A stretch of DNA of 64,000 bases from an uncultured Eubacteriales bacterium (GTDB lineage: Bacteria; Bacillota; Clostridia; Oscillospirales; CAG-382), in NCBI GenBank assembly GCA_900551295.1, contig URVJ01000006.1, positions 1 to 64,000 of the forward strand. The letters are read 5' to 3'. How positions within the stretch are numbered: the first letter of the stretch is position 1; each line of letters starts with the position of its first letter. The notes under the pieces are model-generated. The model ran no database searches, was not told the origin of the DNA, and worked only from the letters and a program-made list of their open reading frames with translations. Shown one piece after another: positions 54,911 through 64,000 of the stretch. The translations under genes and the position numbers were made by a program.

Positions 54911-57900
54911 ATGAATAATACCGATCTGAAGTTTTTTACGAATGAGCCTGAAAGAGATCTCTACAGTCGCTTTGCAGCAATCTTAAAAAGCAATACACAG
55001 TTTTTCGATGTTCTTGTGGGTTACTTTAGGACAAGTGGCTTTTTCAAAATGTATGAGGCGCTTGAAAGCATTGAAAAAATCCGTATCCTTGTTGGTCTCA
55101 ATGTGGATCGCTTTACGGTGAAAATTATCGATCGTGCGACCAACGAGGCTAAGGTGGCTGCAATTTCTGCTGCTGACGGCAAAGAGATTATTGCCGGTGA
55201 AGTAGAAAAGGAATTTGAGTCGGCAACCAGTTCTGCCGAGGTGGAAAAGGGTGTGCGAATTTTCCTCGACTGGCTTAAATCCGGCAAGCTCGAAATGCGT
55301 ATGTTTACGGATGCCCCTATTCATGCAAAAGTGTATATCATGCGTAAAGACCCGGTAAAAGTGCCGGATACTTTTGGTAGCGTTATCACTGGATCAAGCA
55401 ACTTTTCGGAGGCAGGTCTGATAAATAATCTTGAGTTCAATGTCGAATTAAAAGATTATGCCGATGTGAAGTTTGCCTTTGATAAGTTTGAAGAGCTTTG
55501 GGCAAGAGGTACCGACATCCGCGATACATATATTAAAGCTGTCGAGCAGAACACATGGATGCGCGGAGACATTACACCATATCAACTGTACCTGAAAACT
55601 TTGTACGAGTTCTTCAAGGAAGAGATTAACGCCGATAAAGAAAATTTTGAAACTCTGCTTCCAGACGGTTATATGCGTTTGCAGTATCAGATTGATGCTG
55701 TGATTCAGGCTCGTCAAAAGTTGGATGCCTATAACGGTGTATTCATCTCTGATGTCGTTGGCCTTGGTAAAACATATATCTGCGCAATGCTGGCAAACAG
55801 TTTCAACCGGAACACATACAAACTGTTTATTTGTCCTCCCGTACTTGTGGATTATTGGAAAAGCGTCCTGCAAGAATTCGATGTTTCTCGCTGCGATGTA
55901 GAATCCCTCGGTAAACTCGACAAGATCATAGCAAAGGGAACAGACAAGTATTCTTATGTTTTCGTTGATGAAGCTCACCGGTTCCGCAACAGCGGTACGG
56001 AGGCATATACTGAACTTCATCAGATTTGCCGAGGCAAAAAGGTCATCCTGATCTCTGCGACTCCCATTAACAACTATACAAGCGATGTCGAAAACCAACT
56101 ATACCTCTTCCAAGCAAAGCAGAGTGGCACAATCAATGGTATCAAGAACATTGAAGGTTTCTTTCGCGGCTTGAATACGAAGCTGGCAAAAAAGCCGAAA
56201 GGCTCCTCTGCATACATGGCACAGCTTCGTGAGAACTCCGAAGTCATCAGAGACAGGCTGATTCGTGAAGTAATGATTCGTCGTACAAGAGGTGAAATCC
56301 AGCAGTATTACGCAGACGATTTGGCCAAGCAAGGATTGACTTTTCCAAAAGTGGGAAGCCCTGAAAAGATTATCTACACTTTTGACGAAGAGACAGACGA
56401 TGCTTTTAATCAGACCATTAGCATCATCAAGGACTTCAAATATGCCCGTTATACACCTCTGCTGTATTTGAAGGACAAAAAGAAATACGCCTCTATGCTG
56501 GCTGCGCAGCACAACATGGGTGGCTTCATGAAAGGCATTCTGGTAAAGAGACTTGAGAGCAGCTTCTACGCTTTCCGTAAAACTCTTGCCCGTTTCATCG
56601 AATCCTATACAAAGTTCATCGCAATGGCGAAGACAGGCAAAGTATACATCAGCAAGAAGGTTAATGTCTATGACCTTCTGGATGGCGGCGATGAGAAAAA
56701 GTTGCTGTATCTGATTGAACAGCAAGATGTTATGGAATTTGAAACGAAGGAGTTTTCTTCTCAGTTTTTCCGGGACTTGGAGGCTGACCTTGCGCAACTC
56801 AAATCTTTGCAATTTATTTGGTCTTTAATCACCACTGATCCGAAACTTAAAGAGTTTAGACATGACTTGACTACCAACCCTATTATGAAGGGTAAAAAAA
56901 TCATTGTTTTTACTGAGTCTACTGAAACTGCGGAATATCTTTACGAACAGCTCCGAGACATCTACAACTCTCGTATCGTGTATTACAGTGGTCAAAGTAG
57001 CCCTGCTCTGAAAGTCGAAATTGAAGATAGTTTCAACCCAAAATTCAAGAGTAAAGACAACGATAAATATGACATCCTGATTACTACAGATGTTCTGGCC
57101 GAGGGTATCAATCTCCACAGAGCCAATGTCCTTGTGAACTATGATTTGCCGTGGAATCCCACTCGTATCATGCAGCGTGTTGGTCGTATCAATCGTGTTG
57201 GCACTGAGCATGATCGCATTTTTGTGTTCAATTTCTTCCCGACTGCGCAGAGCAAGAAACAGATGCCCCTTGAGGAACGCATTCTTGAAAAACTGCAAGC
57301 CTTCCATGACACGCTTGGCGAAGACATTAAGTACCTTTCCGACGAAGAAGAGGTTTCTTCTCAGAAATTGTTCTCCGACTTGACTTCCGATTTGGACGGC
57401 GAAGAAGAAAGCACCAACCCTGAACTGGCATATCTCGGAGTTATCCGTCAGGTACGGGACAACGATCCAAAGCTCTTCAATATGATTAAGCGTCTGCCTA
57501 AGAAGGCAAAAGCTGGTAAGAAGTCCGATAAGGTTTCCGACAACTCTACCGTAACCTTCATCCGTAAGGGCGCATTGAAGACATTCTTTATCAGTGATGA
57601 AGAGACTACCAGACAGTTGTCCTTCATGCAAGCTATTGATTATATCCAAGCTGGGCCTGACGCTCCCAAAGCCGCTGTTGCTAGTGATTACTACGCTCAT
57701 TTCAGCAAGAACAGCACCGCGTTTGACGAGATGCTTGTTGCTGAGGAAGAAGTCACCACAGAAAAGATCATGGTTGCCGGTAATGACGCAAAGATTATCC
57801 GCTTACTCAAGGCAATCAAGGCTAATCCTCGTCTGACCGACGATCAGGAAGAAACGATTGACAAGCTGATTTCCCTTTGGGAGAACGGCGAGATTCCTGC

Positions 57901-58081
57901 AAAGGTCGGCAAGGATGTCATGAAGAAGAGCAAGGTTGTCACCGATGTTCTTGAACTGTACTACGAGATTATGAAGCTCGTTCCCACTACCTATTTTGAG
58001 GAACACAAGAGCCAGCAAGCTCAGGTCGATGGTGAAAAGCAAATCGTCCTCTCTTGCTACCTGAAAACGGGAGGTAAATAA
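54911..58081 (+). CDS. PLD-type nuclease/SNF2-type helicase fusion
   Basis: The 1056-residue protein has a phospholipase-D-like domain at residues 1-200 with HAK (His138, Lys140), a Gly-Ser-Ser-Asn at 161-164 and a preceding LVGYFRTSGF, a single HKD-type site. A superfamily 2 helicase domain follows: Walker A VVGLGKT (282-288), DEAH at 353-356, ISATPINN, and the C-terminal RecA lobe with VLAEGINLHRANVLVNYDLP and RIMQRVGRINRVG. A helical tail of about 250 residues ends the protein. Likely a translocase-coupled nuclease in a restriction-like system. It overlaps the methyltransferase gene (TAATG). GGAGG precedes the start. Confidence 0.88.
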   Translation: MNNTDLKFFTNEPERDLYSRFAAILKSNTQFFDVLVGYFRTSGFFKMYEALESIEKIRILVGLNVDRFTVKIIDRATNEAKVAAISAADGKEIIAGEVEKEFESATSSAEVEKGVRIFLDWLKSGKLEMRMFTDAPIHAKVYIMRKDPVKVPDTFGSVITGSSNFSEAGLINNLEFNVELKDYADVKFAFDKFEELWARGTDIRDTYIKAVEQNTWMRGDITPYQLYLKTLYEFFKEEINADKENFETLLPDGYMRLQYQIDAVIQARQKLDAYNGVFISDVVGLGKTYICAMLANSFNRNTYKLFICPPVLVDYWKSVLQEFDVSRCDVESLGKLDKIIAKGTDKYSYVFVDEAHRFRNSGTEAYTELHQICRGKKVILISATPINNYTSDVENQLYLFQAKQSGTINGIKNIEGFFRGLNTKLAKKPKGSSAYMAQLRENSEVIRDRLIREVMIRRTRGEIQQYYADDLAKQGLTFPKVGSPEKIIYTFDEETDDAFNQTISIIKDFKYARYTPLLYLKDKKKYASMLAAQHNMGGFMKGILVKRLESSFYAFRKTLARFIESYTKFIAMAKTGKVYISKKVNVYDLLDGGDEKKLLYLIEQQDVMEFETKEFSSQFFRDLEADLAQLKSLQFIWSLITTDPKLKEFRHDLTTNPIMKGKKIIVFTESTETAEYLYEQLRDIYNSRIVYYSGQSSPALKVEIEDSFNPKFKSKDNDKYDILITTDVLAEGINLHRANVLVNYDLPWNPTRIMQRVGRINRVGTEHDRIFVFNFFPTAQSKKQMPLEERILEKLQAFHDTLGEDIKYLSDEEEVSSQKLFSDLTSDLDGEEESTNPELAYLGVIRQVRDNDPKLFNMIKRLPKKAKAGKKSDKVSDNSTVTFIRKGALKTFFISDEETTRQLSFMQAIDYIQAGPDAPKAAVASDYYAHFSKNSTAFDEMLVAEEEVTTEKIMVAGNDAKIIRLLKAIKANPRLTDDQEETIDKLISLWENGEIPAKVGKDVMKKSKVVTDVLELYYEIMKLVPTTYFEEHKSQQAQVDGEKQIVLSCYLKTGGK

Positions 58082-61000
58082 TGAGCAGTGCTGTTGTAAA
58101 GAAAATAGAAACGATATTGCATAGTCCATATGACACAAAAAACTATGTTGACTTGGTGTGTGAAATATTCCCCGATGTCCGCATTGTTGCGCCGGAAAAG
58201 CTCAATAAAGAGTTTTCCAACTTTTCTTCACACATAGAAGGATCGGCTCATGTTGGCACATTCCAGACACCGGATAAAAAGAAAATCATTATCATGGCTG
58301 TCCAGCTCAAGAAGGCTGGCTATGTAGAGAACGCTCGAAGCACCCATCGCAGTTTTGCTAAGAAGCTGATTGAAAACGGTAATGCTGATGCAGCATTTAT
58401 TGCGTTCTATACTGAGGGTGATCCGAAGTGGCGCTTGTCTCTGGTGCGTCTCGACTATGAGATGAAGATCGAGAATGGGCGCTTGAAGACCGCCGAAAAT
58501 CTCACTCCGGCAAAACGATACTCCTATCTCGTTGGTCAGGATGAGCCTTGCCATACCGCAATCAGTCAATTTGAACGCTTCATTACTGACAGTGCCGCTA
58601 ATCCTGAGCGTCCCACTCTGAATGATCTTGAGAATGCGTTCAGCGTTGAAAAGGTTACTGATGAGTTCTTCAACCTTTATTGCGAGAAGTTCCATCAGTT
58701 GCGTGAGCAGCTTGAGGCTATTGAGGACTTCCGCATTGAAGCCGAACAGCACAACTTCACTTCTGCGCAGTTTGCAAAGAAGTTAATGGGTCAGATCGTC
58801 TTCCTCTACTTTCTGCAAAAGAAGGGCTGGCTTGGCGTCGGTGCTTGGCCAAACACCCTCACTGAGAAGGAATACAAGAATGCCTTCTATGCCCGTGGTG
58901 CTAAGTCACGCGAACTGATCCCCGTTGTGTATCGCCCCGTTGGCGATGGTACTTATCGTATTTCCAGTGCCGGCTTGAACAGCATCAGTGATGCTGATGA
59001 GGAAGTATTGGCTAATTGCGTTAAGGGCAAACCTTGGGGCAGCGGTCCGCATGACTTCATGCGAAGGCTCTTTAACCTTGCAATTCATAGAAATGCCAAC
59101 TTCTATAACGATCTGCTTGAGCCGTTATTCTACGATGCTCTTAACCGCAATCGTGGCGAACAAGGTTACTGCTCTGCGCTCCATTGCAGAATCCCGTTCC
59201 TTTCCGGCGGTCTGTTTGAGCCTATTGATGGTTACGACTGGGAGCATAATGACTTCTCCATTCCGAACGAAGTCTTCTCCAATGCTGCCGAAAAAGGCAG
59301 AGATGCTGACGGTATTCTCGACATCTTTGATCGTTACAACTTCACCATGAGCGAAGATGAGCCGATGGAGCGCGAAGTAGCTATCGACCCGGAAATGCTG
59401 GGTAAGGTATTTGAAAACCTTCTGGAAATCAACGATAGAAAATCCAAAGGTGCATTCTACACCCCTCGTGAAATTGTGCATTATATGTGCCAGGAGAGCC
59501 TGATCAATTATCTGGCCAACACTTTGAACATTTCGGAAGAGGCTATCCGCGACTTTATCCTTTACGGCGATTTTATGAAGGACGAAGATACCGTCAAGGA
59601 AAAGCGTCAAGGCAATGGCGGGATGTATATCTCCGAAGAACTGTATAAGATCAATCCAGATGGTACAGTTGCAGTTAACCGTCTGAATGACATGGATAAA
59701 GCATTGAAGGATGTCCGTGTAGCTGATCCGGCTGTCGGCTCAGGCGCGTTCCCTCTGGGTATGTTGAATGAGATTGTCAGAGCGCGGCAGAACATCTCTG
59801 CATATCTGGCGATTACAATGAAGCCATACGATGTTCGTATGATGTATCAGATGGACCGTTCGCCGCACACCCTGAAATATGAGACGATTCGCAACTGTAT
59901 TTTCGCCTGTGACATTGAGCCTTCTGCTGTTGACATTGCACAGCTTCGTCTGTGGTTGGCGTTGGTCATCGACGATGAAATCAACCCAAACGCACAGACA
60001 CCGCTTGACGGTCATAGAAATCCGTTGCCACTCCCTAACCTTGAGAGTAATATTCTTTGTGGCAACTCGCTTATGGATGAATTTGAAGGAAGTCGACTAA
60101 TAAAAGAGAGTGACCTGTTGGGAAGTTCAGATTATCAGATGGATATGAACTCTGGACGGTTTGATTCCATTGTAAAAAAGCTGATTGATCTTCAAGACGA
60201 ATTATTCAGATGCGACGATACAGAGAAGAAAAAACAGCTTAAAAGCGAGATTGAATCGCTGCGTGACATGATCATTCTTTCGCAGTTAGAAGGATGTCCT
60301 CAAGACAAGATGCAAAGATACAATGCGTCGAAGCATCTTGCATCGAAGCCTTATGTTCTGTGGAAACTTGATTTTGCAAGAGTATTTAGAGAAAAAGGTG
60401 GCTTCGATATTGTTATCGGGAATCCTCCCTATGGGCTTCTCAACAAGAAACAAAATCAGAATACAAGCATAATGGCAAATGAGTTTGAATTGGCTTGTTA
60501 CAAAAACGCTCCACTTTACAAGCCAGCCAAAGGTGGTATGATCAATATCTTCCGGCTTTTTATATGTAAATCTTTTGATTTGCTAAAGAAAGACGGTCAT
60601 TTATCATTGATCTTCCCAATGGCGTTTATGTGTGATTTGAGCGCATACGCACTTAGAGATTATGTGCTTCAATACAATAAGATTGATTACCTTGAAGCAT
60701 TTCCTGAGCGCGATAATGAAAATAAGCGCGTGTTCAAATCCGCAAAGATGTCAGTTTGTATTTTGGGTGCTTCAAAAATCCATACAGAAAGAAATGAAAA
60801 ATTTCCAATGCGGATAAGTCGAGATAGATTTGTTGATACTCAAAGTCCTATCACATGGATGTCTCGTGAAGATATTGAGATTATTGACAAAGCATCTCTT
60901 ACAATTCCTCTCATGCAACCAGAAGAATATGAAATTCTTCTACAAATGTGTTCCGGTAACACAAGACTTGGTACCGTATCTAAATGCTATACAGGTGAAA

Positions 61001-61578
61001 TTGACTTATCATTGAACAAAAAGTATGTGAAATTAGAGAATACATATACTCGAATGCTTCGTGGTGCGCAAGTGCAGAAATTCTTCATCACAGATAATAT
61101 CAGTCAGGGCGATATACTGTATTTAGATGCTGAAACTTATCTGAATGAGAACTCTTCGCCGAAAAGCAGACACCATCAGAACAGACGAATCGTTATGCAA
61201 GGTATTACGGGTGTTAATGAGCGTTATCGTCTGAAGATGACGATCTCTGAGCAAGGCGTATTTTGTGCAAACTCTGTAAACTACTTGTTGATTGATGATG
61301 ATGAGTTAGAATTTTTCCTCGGATTATGTAACTCGCGGTTGTTAAATTGGTTTTTTGCCAAATTAAGCACCAATAGCAATGTGAACGGTTATGAAGTGGA
61401 CAATCTGCCCATTAGAATTCCAAGTGAAAGCAAGAAACAAGAGATAGCTTCGTTGGTACACATTCTTTTAGATGATGCTTCCGATGTGAGCGCCAATGAC
61501 CTACTTAACAGTTTGGTTTATGAGATTTATGGGCTAAGTCCAGAGCAAATAGAAGTTGTAGAAAGCAGCTACATCTAA
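58081..61578 (+). CDS. Eco57I-like adenine-specific DNA methyltransferase with TaqI-C-like recognition domain
   Basis: The 1165-residue protein has an N-terminal helical region (1-440), with GKVFENLLEINDRKSKGAFYTP about 440-460. Motif I is DPAVGSGAFPLGML near residue 549, CDIEPSAVDIAQLRLWLA follows near 620, and motif IV is GNPPYG at 780-786. The C-terminal part (about 1010-1165; RRIVMQGITGVNERYRL and NVNGYEVDNLPIRIP) resembles TaqI-type target-recognition domains. It should methylate adenine at N6 in a specific site. Whether it also contains a nuclease domain is unclear; no PD-(D/E)xK is obvious in the N-terminus. It pairs with the PLD-helicase. Confidence 0.9.
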   Translation: MSSAVVKKIETILHSPYDTKNYVDLVCEIFPDVRIVAPEKLNKEFSNFSSHIEGSAHVGTFQTPDKKKIIIMAVQLKKAGYVENARSTHRSFAKKLIENGNADAAFIAFYTEGDPKWRLSLVRLDYEMKIENGRLKTAENLTPAKRYSYLVGQDEPCHTAISQFERFITDSAANPERPTLNDLENAFSVEKVTDEFFNLYCEKFHQLREQLEAIEDFRIEAEQHNFTSAQFAKKLMGQIVFLYFLQKKGWLGVGAWPNTLTEKEYKNAFYARGAKSRELIPVVYRPVGDGTYRISSAGLNSISDADEEVLANCVKGKPWGSGPHDFMRRLFNLAIHRNANFYNDLLEPLFYDALNRNRGEQGYCSALHCRIPFLSGGLFEPIDGYDWEHNDFSIPNEVFSNAAEKGRDADGILDIFDRYNFTMSEDEPMEREVAIDPEMLGKVFENLLEINDRKSKGAFYTPREIVHYMCQESLINYLANTLNISEEAIRDFILYGDFMKDEDTVKEKRQGNGGMYISEELYKINPDGTVAVNRLNDMDKALKDVRVADPAVGSGAFPLGMLNEIVRARQNISAYLAITMKPYDVRMMYQMDRSPHTLKYETIRNCIFACDIEPSAVDIAQLRLWLALVIDDEINPNAQTPLDGHRNPLPLPNLESNILCGNSLMDEFEGSRLIKESDLLGSSDYQMDMNSGRFDSIVKKLIDLQDELFRCDDTEKKKQLKSEIESLRDMIILSQLEGCPQDKMQRYNASKHLASKPYVLWKLDFARVFREKGGFDIVIGNPPYGLLNKKQNQNTSIMANEFELACYKNAPLYKPAKGGMINIFRLFICKSFDLLKKDGHLSLIFPMAFMCDLSAYALRDYVLQYNKIDYLEAFPERDNENKRVFKSAKMSVCILGASKIHTERNEKFPMRISRDRFVDTQSPITWMSREDIEIIDKASLTIPLMQPEEYEILLQMCSGNTRLGTVSKCYTGEIDLSLNKKYVKLENTYTRMLRGAQVQKFFITDNISQGDILYLDAETYLNENSSPKSRHHQNRRIVMQGITGVNERYRLKMTISEQGVFCANSVNYLLIDDDELEFFLGLCNSRLLNWFFAKLSTNSNVNGYEVDNLPIRIPSESKKQEIASLVHILLDDASDVSANDLLNSLVYEIYGLSPEQIEVVESSYI

Positions 61579-61594
61579 AATTATTTAGGACGAG

Positions 61595-62041
61595 ATGACA
61601 TTTAATAAACATACCTATAAGCGTGTCCGCTTTCATGTAGAGTTCGGTCCTCCTTCCCTTTTTGAGCGTGTTCGCTACAAGATGAGAGATGTGACCACTC
61701 TCTACATGGACGGAGTGCATTTTCAAACTCGCGCAAGCGAACGGAACATTCCTGATGAGGTCATGTCGCGGTTACTGCAATTCGACATCAACGAATGGAA
61801 GGTAGTAACCGCATCCGTCAGGGAGGATCGCGGAAAGTTTGTCGATTCCACATGGGAGATCGTGATAGGCGGAGTTCGATATTGGGTAACTATTGGAATG
61901 GGTACATTTATTAAGACTATCGTCATCAAGGAAACCAGCGGAGTTGAAAACTGCATCCGCAGCGGCGGATACTATGATTTCGTCGAGAAGGTAAACCGAA
62001 AACTCATGGACGAGGATTTGGAAATAAACGCAATACCATGA
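61595..62041 (+). CDS. DUF4258-like protein
   Basis: This 148-residue protein has a core (HFQTRASERNIPDEVMSRLL at about residues 43-62, then VVTASVREDRGKF, WVTIGMGTFIKTIVI) that fits the DUF4258 pattern of small RelE/BrnT-like folds. An N-terminal basic segment (KHTYKRVRFHVEFG) is extra. DUF4258 proteins are often toxin or defence-associated, but no function is established. It is 16 bp downstream of the methyltransferase and 12 bp upstream of the TIR gene, so it is part of the operon. Confidence 0.65.
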   Translation: MTFNKHTYKRVRFHVEFGPPSLFERVRYKMRDVTTLYMDGVHFQTRASERNIPDEVMSRLLQFDINEWKVVTASVREDRGKFVDSTWEIVIGGVRYWVTIGMGTFIKTIVIKETSGVENCIRSGGYYDFVEKVNRKLMDEDLEINAIP

Positions 62042-62053
62042 CGGAGAAAAAAT

Positions 62054-63526
62054 ATGGGGTTCATAAAGCTTCCATCAAATTCAGAAAAAATACTATTAGA
62101 GCTTGCACAAGCAGAAAACCCAACTCAGGCATTAAATGCACATTACGAAGGCTGTTCAATTCAGGAAAAAAGTGTGCTCGATGGCATTGTAAGAGAACTA
62201 AAAGAATGCGGTTACATCAATGTTCAATGGGCAGATGACATGCCATGGATCGTTACGCTCAACAATTCAGCAAGGACATACGGCGAGCAACTCGCTGAGC
62301 ACGAAGCCCCAAAAGCGGCGCAAGTACAACAAGAAATGAAGGTGAAAAATATCATTTTCATAAGCCATCGATCAACAGACAAAGATATTGCTGATATGCT
62401 GGTCGATTTCTTTGTGGGAACAGGAATCCTAAAGGAAGCGGTCTTTTGTTCCTCCTTACCGGGCAATGACATAAACGAGAGAATATCAGGTGAGGTAAAG
62501 GCGGCTCTGAAAAACAGTGCGGTCAATATAGCAATTCTTTCGCAGGACTATTATCAAAGTGCTTATTGTCTTAATGAAGCCGGCGTCCTGTGGTATTGCG
62601 ATGATGTACCGGTCATTCCTATTGCACTACCGGAGATCAACTCCAATAATATGTTTGGTTTCCTGAGCAATGAATATAAACTTCGACGTCTGGATTCTGA
62701 TGGTGATATTTCGTATATCTACGATACAGTGAGTGAGTCCGTGTCTGCGCCACCGGCAAAACATGGGATCATTACCCGCGAAAATCAGAAGCTCAAGGAG
62801 CGATATGCGATGTTCCTCGGTGCCAGAGCTCCCGTAATGCCGACACTGGCAACAAAGCCAGCTATTTCCACGTCCAAAATCACTACCGATGACGAGCGAA
62901 TCGTTCTGTATTACATACTCAAAATGAATGTTCGCAAAGTTTCCAAAGATACCATTCGCGATTGGCTGCACAAAAGTGAGATCTATGATGTGAATGTGGA
63001 TAATGCCTTTGATTTGCTATCCTCATTTGACGGAGGTGCCGTTGTGAATGACACCTTGGAGTTTGGTCTTGAGACATTTCGAGATTATTCCACACATTCG
63101 GCAGTAATACTCCCAGAACTACAATCTTGTGTTGACCGACATACAAAATTGGCTGTTAATACATTCAACACGTTGTGGATTGCCGATACATTGGACCAGA
63201 TAACGGGTTTATTCATTGCTTACATTGTGGATGAACGGATGCAAAGTTTTGGAGCACGATGGATGGCGGATATGCAGGTTGAGAGTATAAAGCAATGGGA
63301 AGATAAGAACACACTCGATTCCTCGCTGTCCAAAAGCTACGGGAGTTGTTTGGAGTTTTTCGTGCAGAATAATCTCGTATATGAAAGCGATTGGACAAGC
63401 TATGGAAATCCGAGAGAGTATTCGCTCTGTCCATCGCTGCAGGAATTCCTGTTTAATTGTCCTGTGGAGATCGCTGAGAAATTGCAAAAGATAAAAGATG
63501 CATATTACTGCAATCTTCCATTTTGA
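62054..63526 (+). CDS. TIR-domain protein with N-terminal winged-helix-like region
   Basis: The 490-residue protein has an N-terminal helix-rich segment (residues 8-75; LPSNSEKILLELAQAENPTQ) resembling a winged helix. A TIR domain (98-225) follows with IIFISHRSTDKDIADMLVDF, and the NADase-type Glu175 in SAYCLNEAGVLWY. The C-terminal 240 residues are mixed helical with no domain recognised. Bacterial TIR enzymes cleave NAD or make cADPR-like signals during infection. The tight gene spacing ties it to the R-M-like genes. There is no transmembrane helix. Confidence 0.85.
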   Translation: MGFIKLPSNSEKILLELAQAENPTQALNAHYEGCSIQEKSVLDGIVRELKECGYINVQWADDMPWIVTLNNSARTYGEQLAEHEAPKAAQVQQEMKVKNIIFISHRSTDKDIADMLVDFFVGTGILKEAVFCSSLPGNDINERISGEVKAALKNSAVNIAILSQDYYQSAYCLNEAGVLWYCDDVPVIPIALPEINSNNMFGFLSNEYKLRRLDSDGDISYIYDTVSESVSAPPAKHGIITRENQKLKERYAMFLGARAPVMPTLATKPAISTSKITTDDERIVLYYILKMNVRKVSKDTIRDWLHKSEIYDVNVDNAFDLLSSFDGGAVVNDTLEFGLETFRDYSTHSAVILPELQSCVDRHTKLAVNTFNTLWIADTLDQITGLFIAYIVDERMQSFGARWMADMQVESIKQWEDKNTLDSSLSKSYGSCLEFFVQNNLVYESDWTSYGNPREYSLCPSLQEFLFNCPVEIAEKLQKIKDAYYCNLPF

Positions 63527-63559
63527 TTATTTGATTTAGGCCATAAGGGGGCGAAGATA

Positions 63560-64000
63560 TTGGATTCTTTTGATCAGCTTCTTAGCATTCCGAGAATTAG
63601 CAAGGATACGAATTTCTGGATGGTTAGAGCTAAGCGCGGCTTTTTCTTTGATGAGTTTCTGAGAAAAGAGTACATAGCCATAGGATGGAATTCAATCTCA
63701 AAATCTATGATCAGCGATAGGCTGACTCGCAGTCGAGAAAACACGCTGAAAGCTTCCATCAAAGAAATATACGGAGAAAGCAAGCCGGGAACTGCGCTCA
63801 ATAAATGCATACGCTTTTGTTATGAACTGAAGGATGGCGACATTGCTGTCATTGTTGATAACAATCGAGTGGCGTTCGCGTATATTGGGGAATACTTTGA
63901 GGATCTTTCTCCGGAATTTACACCAGAGTTGGAAAAAGAAATGCATGAGCAAATTGCGAAGGCAAATCCCAACGTGGATAAATTCGATTGCCCGTATATC
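63560..64000 (+). CDS. Partial gene: Mrr/EVE-like N-terminal domain protein
   Basis: A TTG start (63560) after AAGGGGGCGAAG opens a frame that runs off the right edge at 147 codons. The segment NFWMVRAKRGFFFDEFLRKE followed by YIAIGWNSIS matches the N-terminus of Mrr-like restriction proteins and related PUA/EVE-like modules (the pattern W-M-V-R-A-G-x-G-G-x-L-x-D-x-F). This would sense modified bases. The nuclease part, if present, is outside the window. It is in the same operon, 33 bp after the TIR gene. Confidence 0.6.
   Translation, partial: MDSFDQLLSIPRISKDTNFWMVRAKRGFFFDEFLRKEYIAIGWNSISKSMISDRLTRSRENTLKASIKEIYGESKPGTALNKCIRFCYELKDGDIAVIVDNNRVAFAYIGEYFEDLSPEFTPELEKEMHEQIAKANPNVDKFDCPYI

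Noticed and set aside
54911..61578. Calling the helicase-methyltransferase pair a DISARM system
   Set aside because: drmA, drmB and a separate drmC are absent, and the PLD domain is fused to the helicase, so the name cannot be supported from this window.
54911..61578. Calling the pair BREX/Pgl
   Set aside because: No BrxZ/PglZ phosphatase, BrxC ATPase or Lon-like gene is present.

Overview
The window is a bacterial chromosome segment from an anaerobic, spore-forming member of the Clostridia (Oscillospirales-like; genus not determinable from sequence alone). The grounds are a germination protease (gpr), a Spo0A-type DNA-binding domain, a ClpE-like ATPase, formate-tetrahydrofolate ligase, an S-layer-homology surface giant, a Clostridia-style tmRNA tag, and consensus TTGACA-17-TATAAT promoters with GGAGG ribosome sites.

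Layout. 1-4.9 kb (minus): dispersed repeat, lipoprotein, homoserine O-acetyltransferase MetA, DUF362 ferredoxin-like protein, aminotransferase and Lrp regulator. 5.0-5.6 kb (plus): ECF transporter S component. 5.7-11 kb (minus): Spo0A-C-like protein, clpX, clpP, tig, gpsA. 11-15 kb: a secreted GLUG-type repeat protein divergent from pyrG; pyrG has a terminator-like hairpin in its leader and no ATG/GTG/TTG start. 15.2-23.1 kb (minus): a 2642-residue exported SLH/InlB-repeat protein. 23.5-24.6 kb: an IscR-like regulator and a 38-codon gene with its own promoter. 24.9-30.6 kb (plus): cvpA-like, pgsA, clpE-like, nucleotidyltransferase, SWIM protein. 30.8-38.5 kb (plus): complete histidine operon hisZGDCBHAFIE. 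38.6-43.8 kb (minus): tsaE, fhs, a cluster of DnaA-box-like sites, yifB-type comM homologue, aldo/keto reductase. 44.1-46.9 kb (plus): two uncharacterised pairs. Then rpsT, gpr, a 1.1-kb gene-poor repeat region, smpB, a broken and an intact esterase, and ssrA.

Directly after the 3' end of ssrA the character changes. The next 1.4 kb holds decayed mobile-element parts (54-residue protein, RepA_N-like fragment, mobC with a nonsense codon). An AbiE-type toxin-antitoxin pair follows. Then comes a tightly packed plus-strand operon: PLD-nuclease/SNF2-helicase fusion, Eco57I-like adenine methyltransferase with a TaqI-C-like recognition end, DUF4258-like protein, TIR protein with an N-terminal winged-helix-like region, and a partial gene resembling the N-terminus of Mrr-like restriction proteins. 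This is the accessory, probably horizontally acquired part and the most likely place for a poorly described antiphage system.

Several neighbouring genes belong together: tig-clpP-clpX (folding and proteolysis), smpB-ssrA (ribosome rescue), the his operon (one pathway) and the terminal defence operon (modification, ATP-driven nuclease, NAD-type effector). All assignments come from reading motifs; no database search was run.
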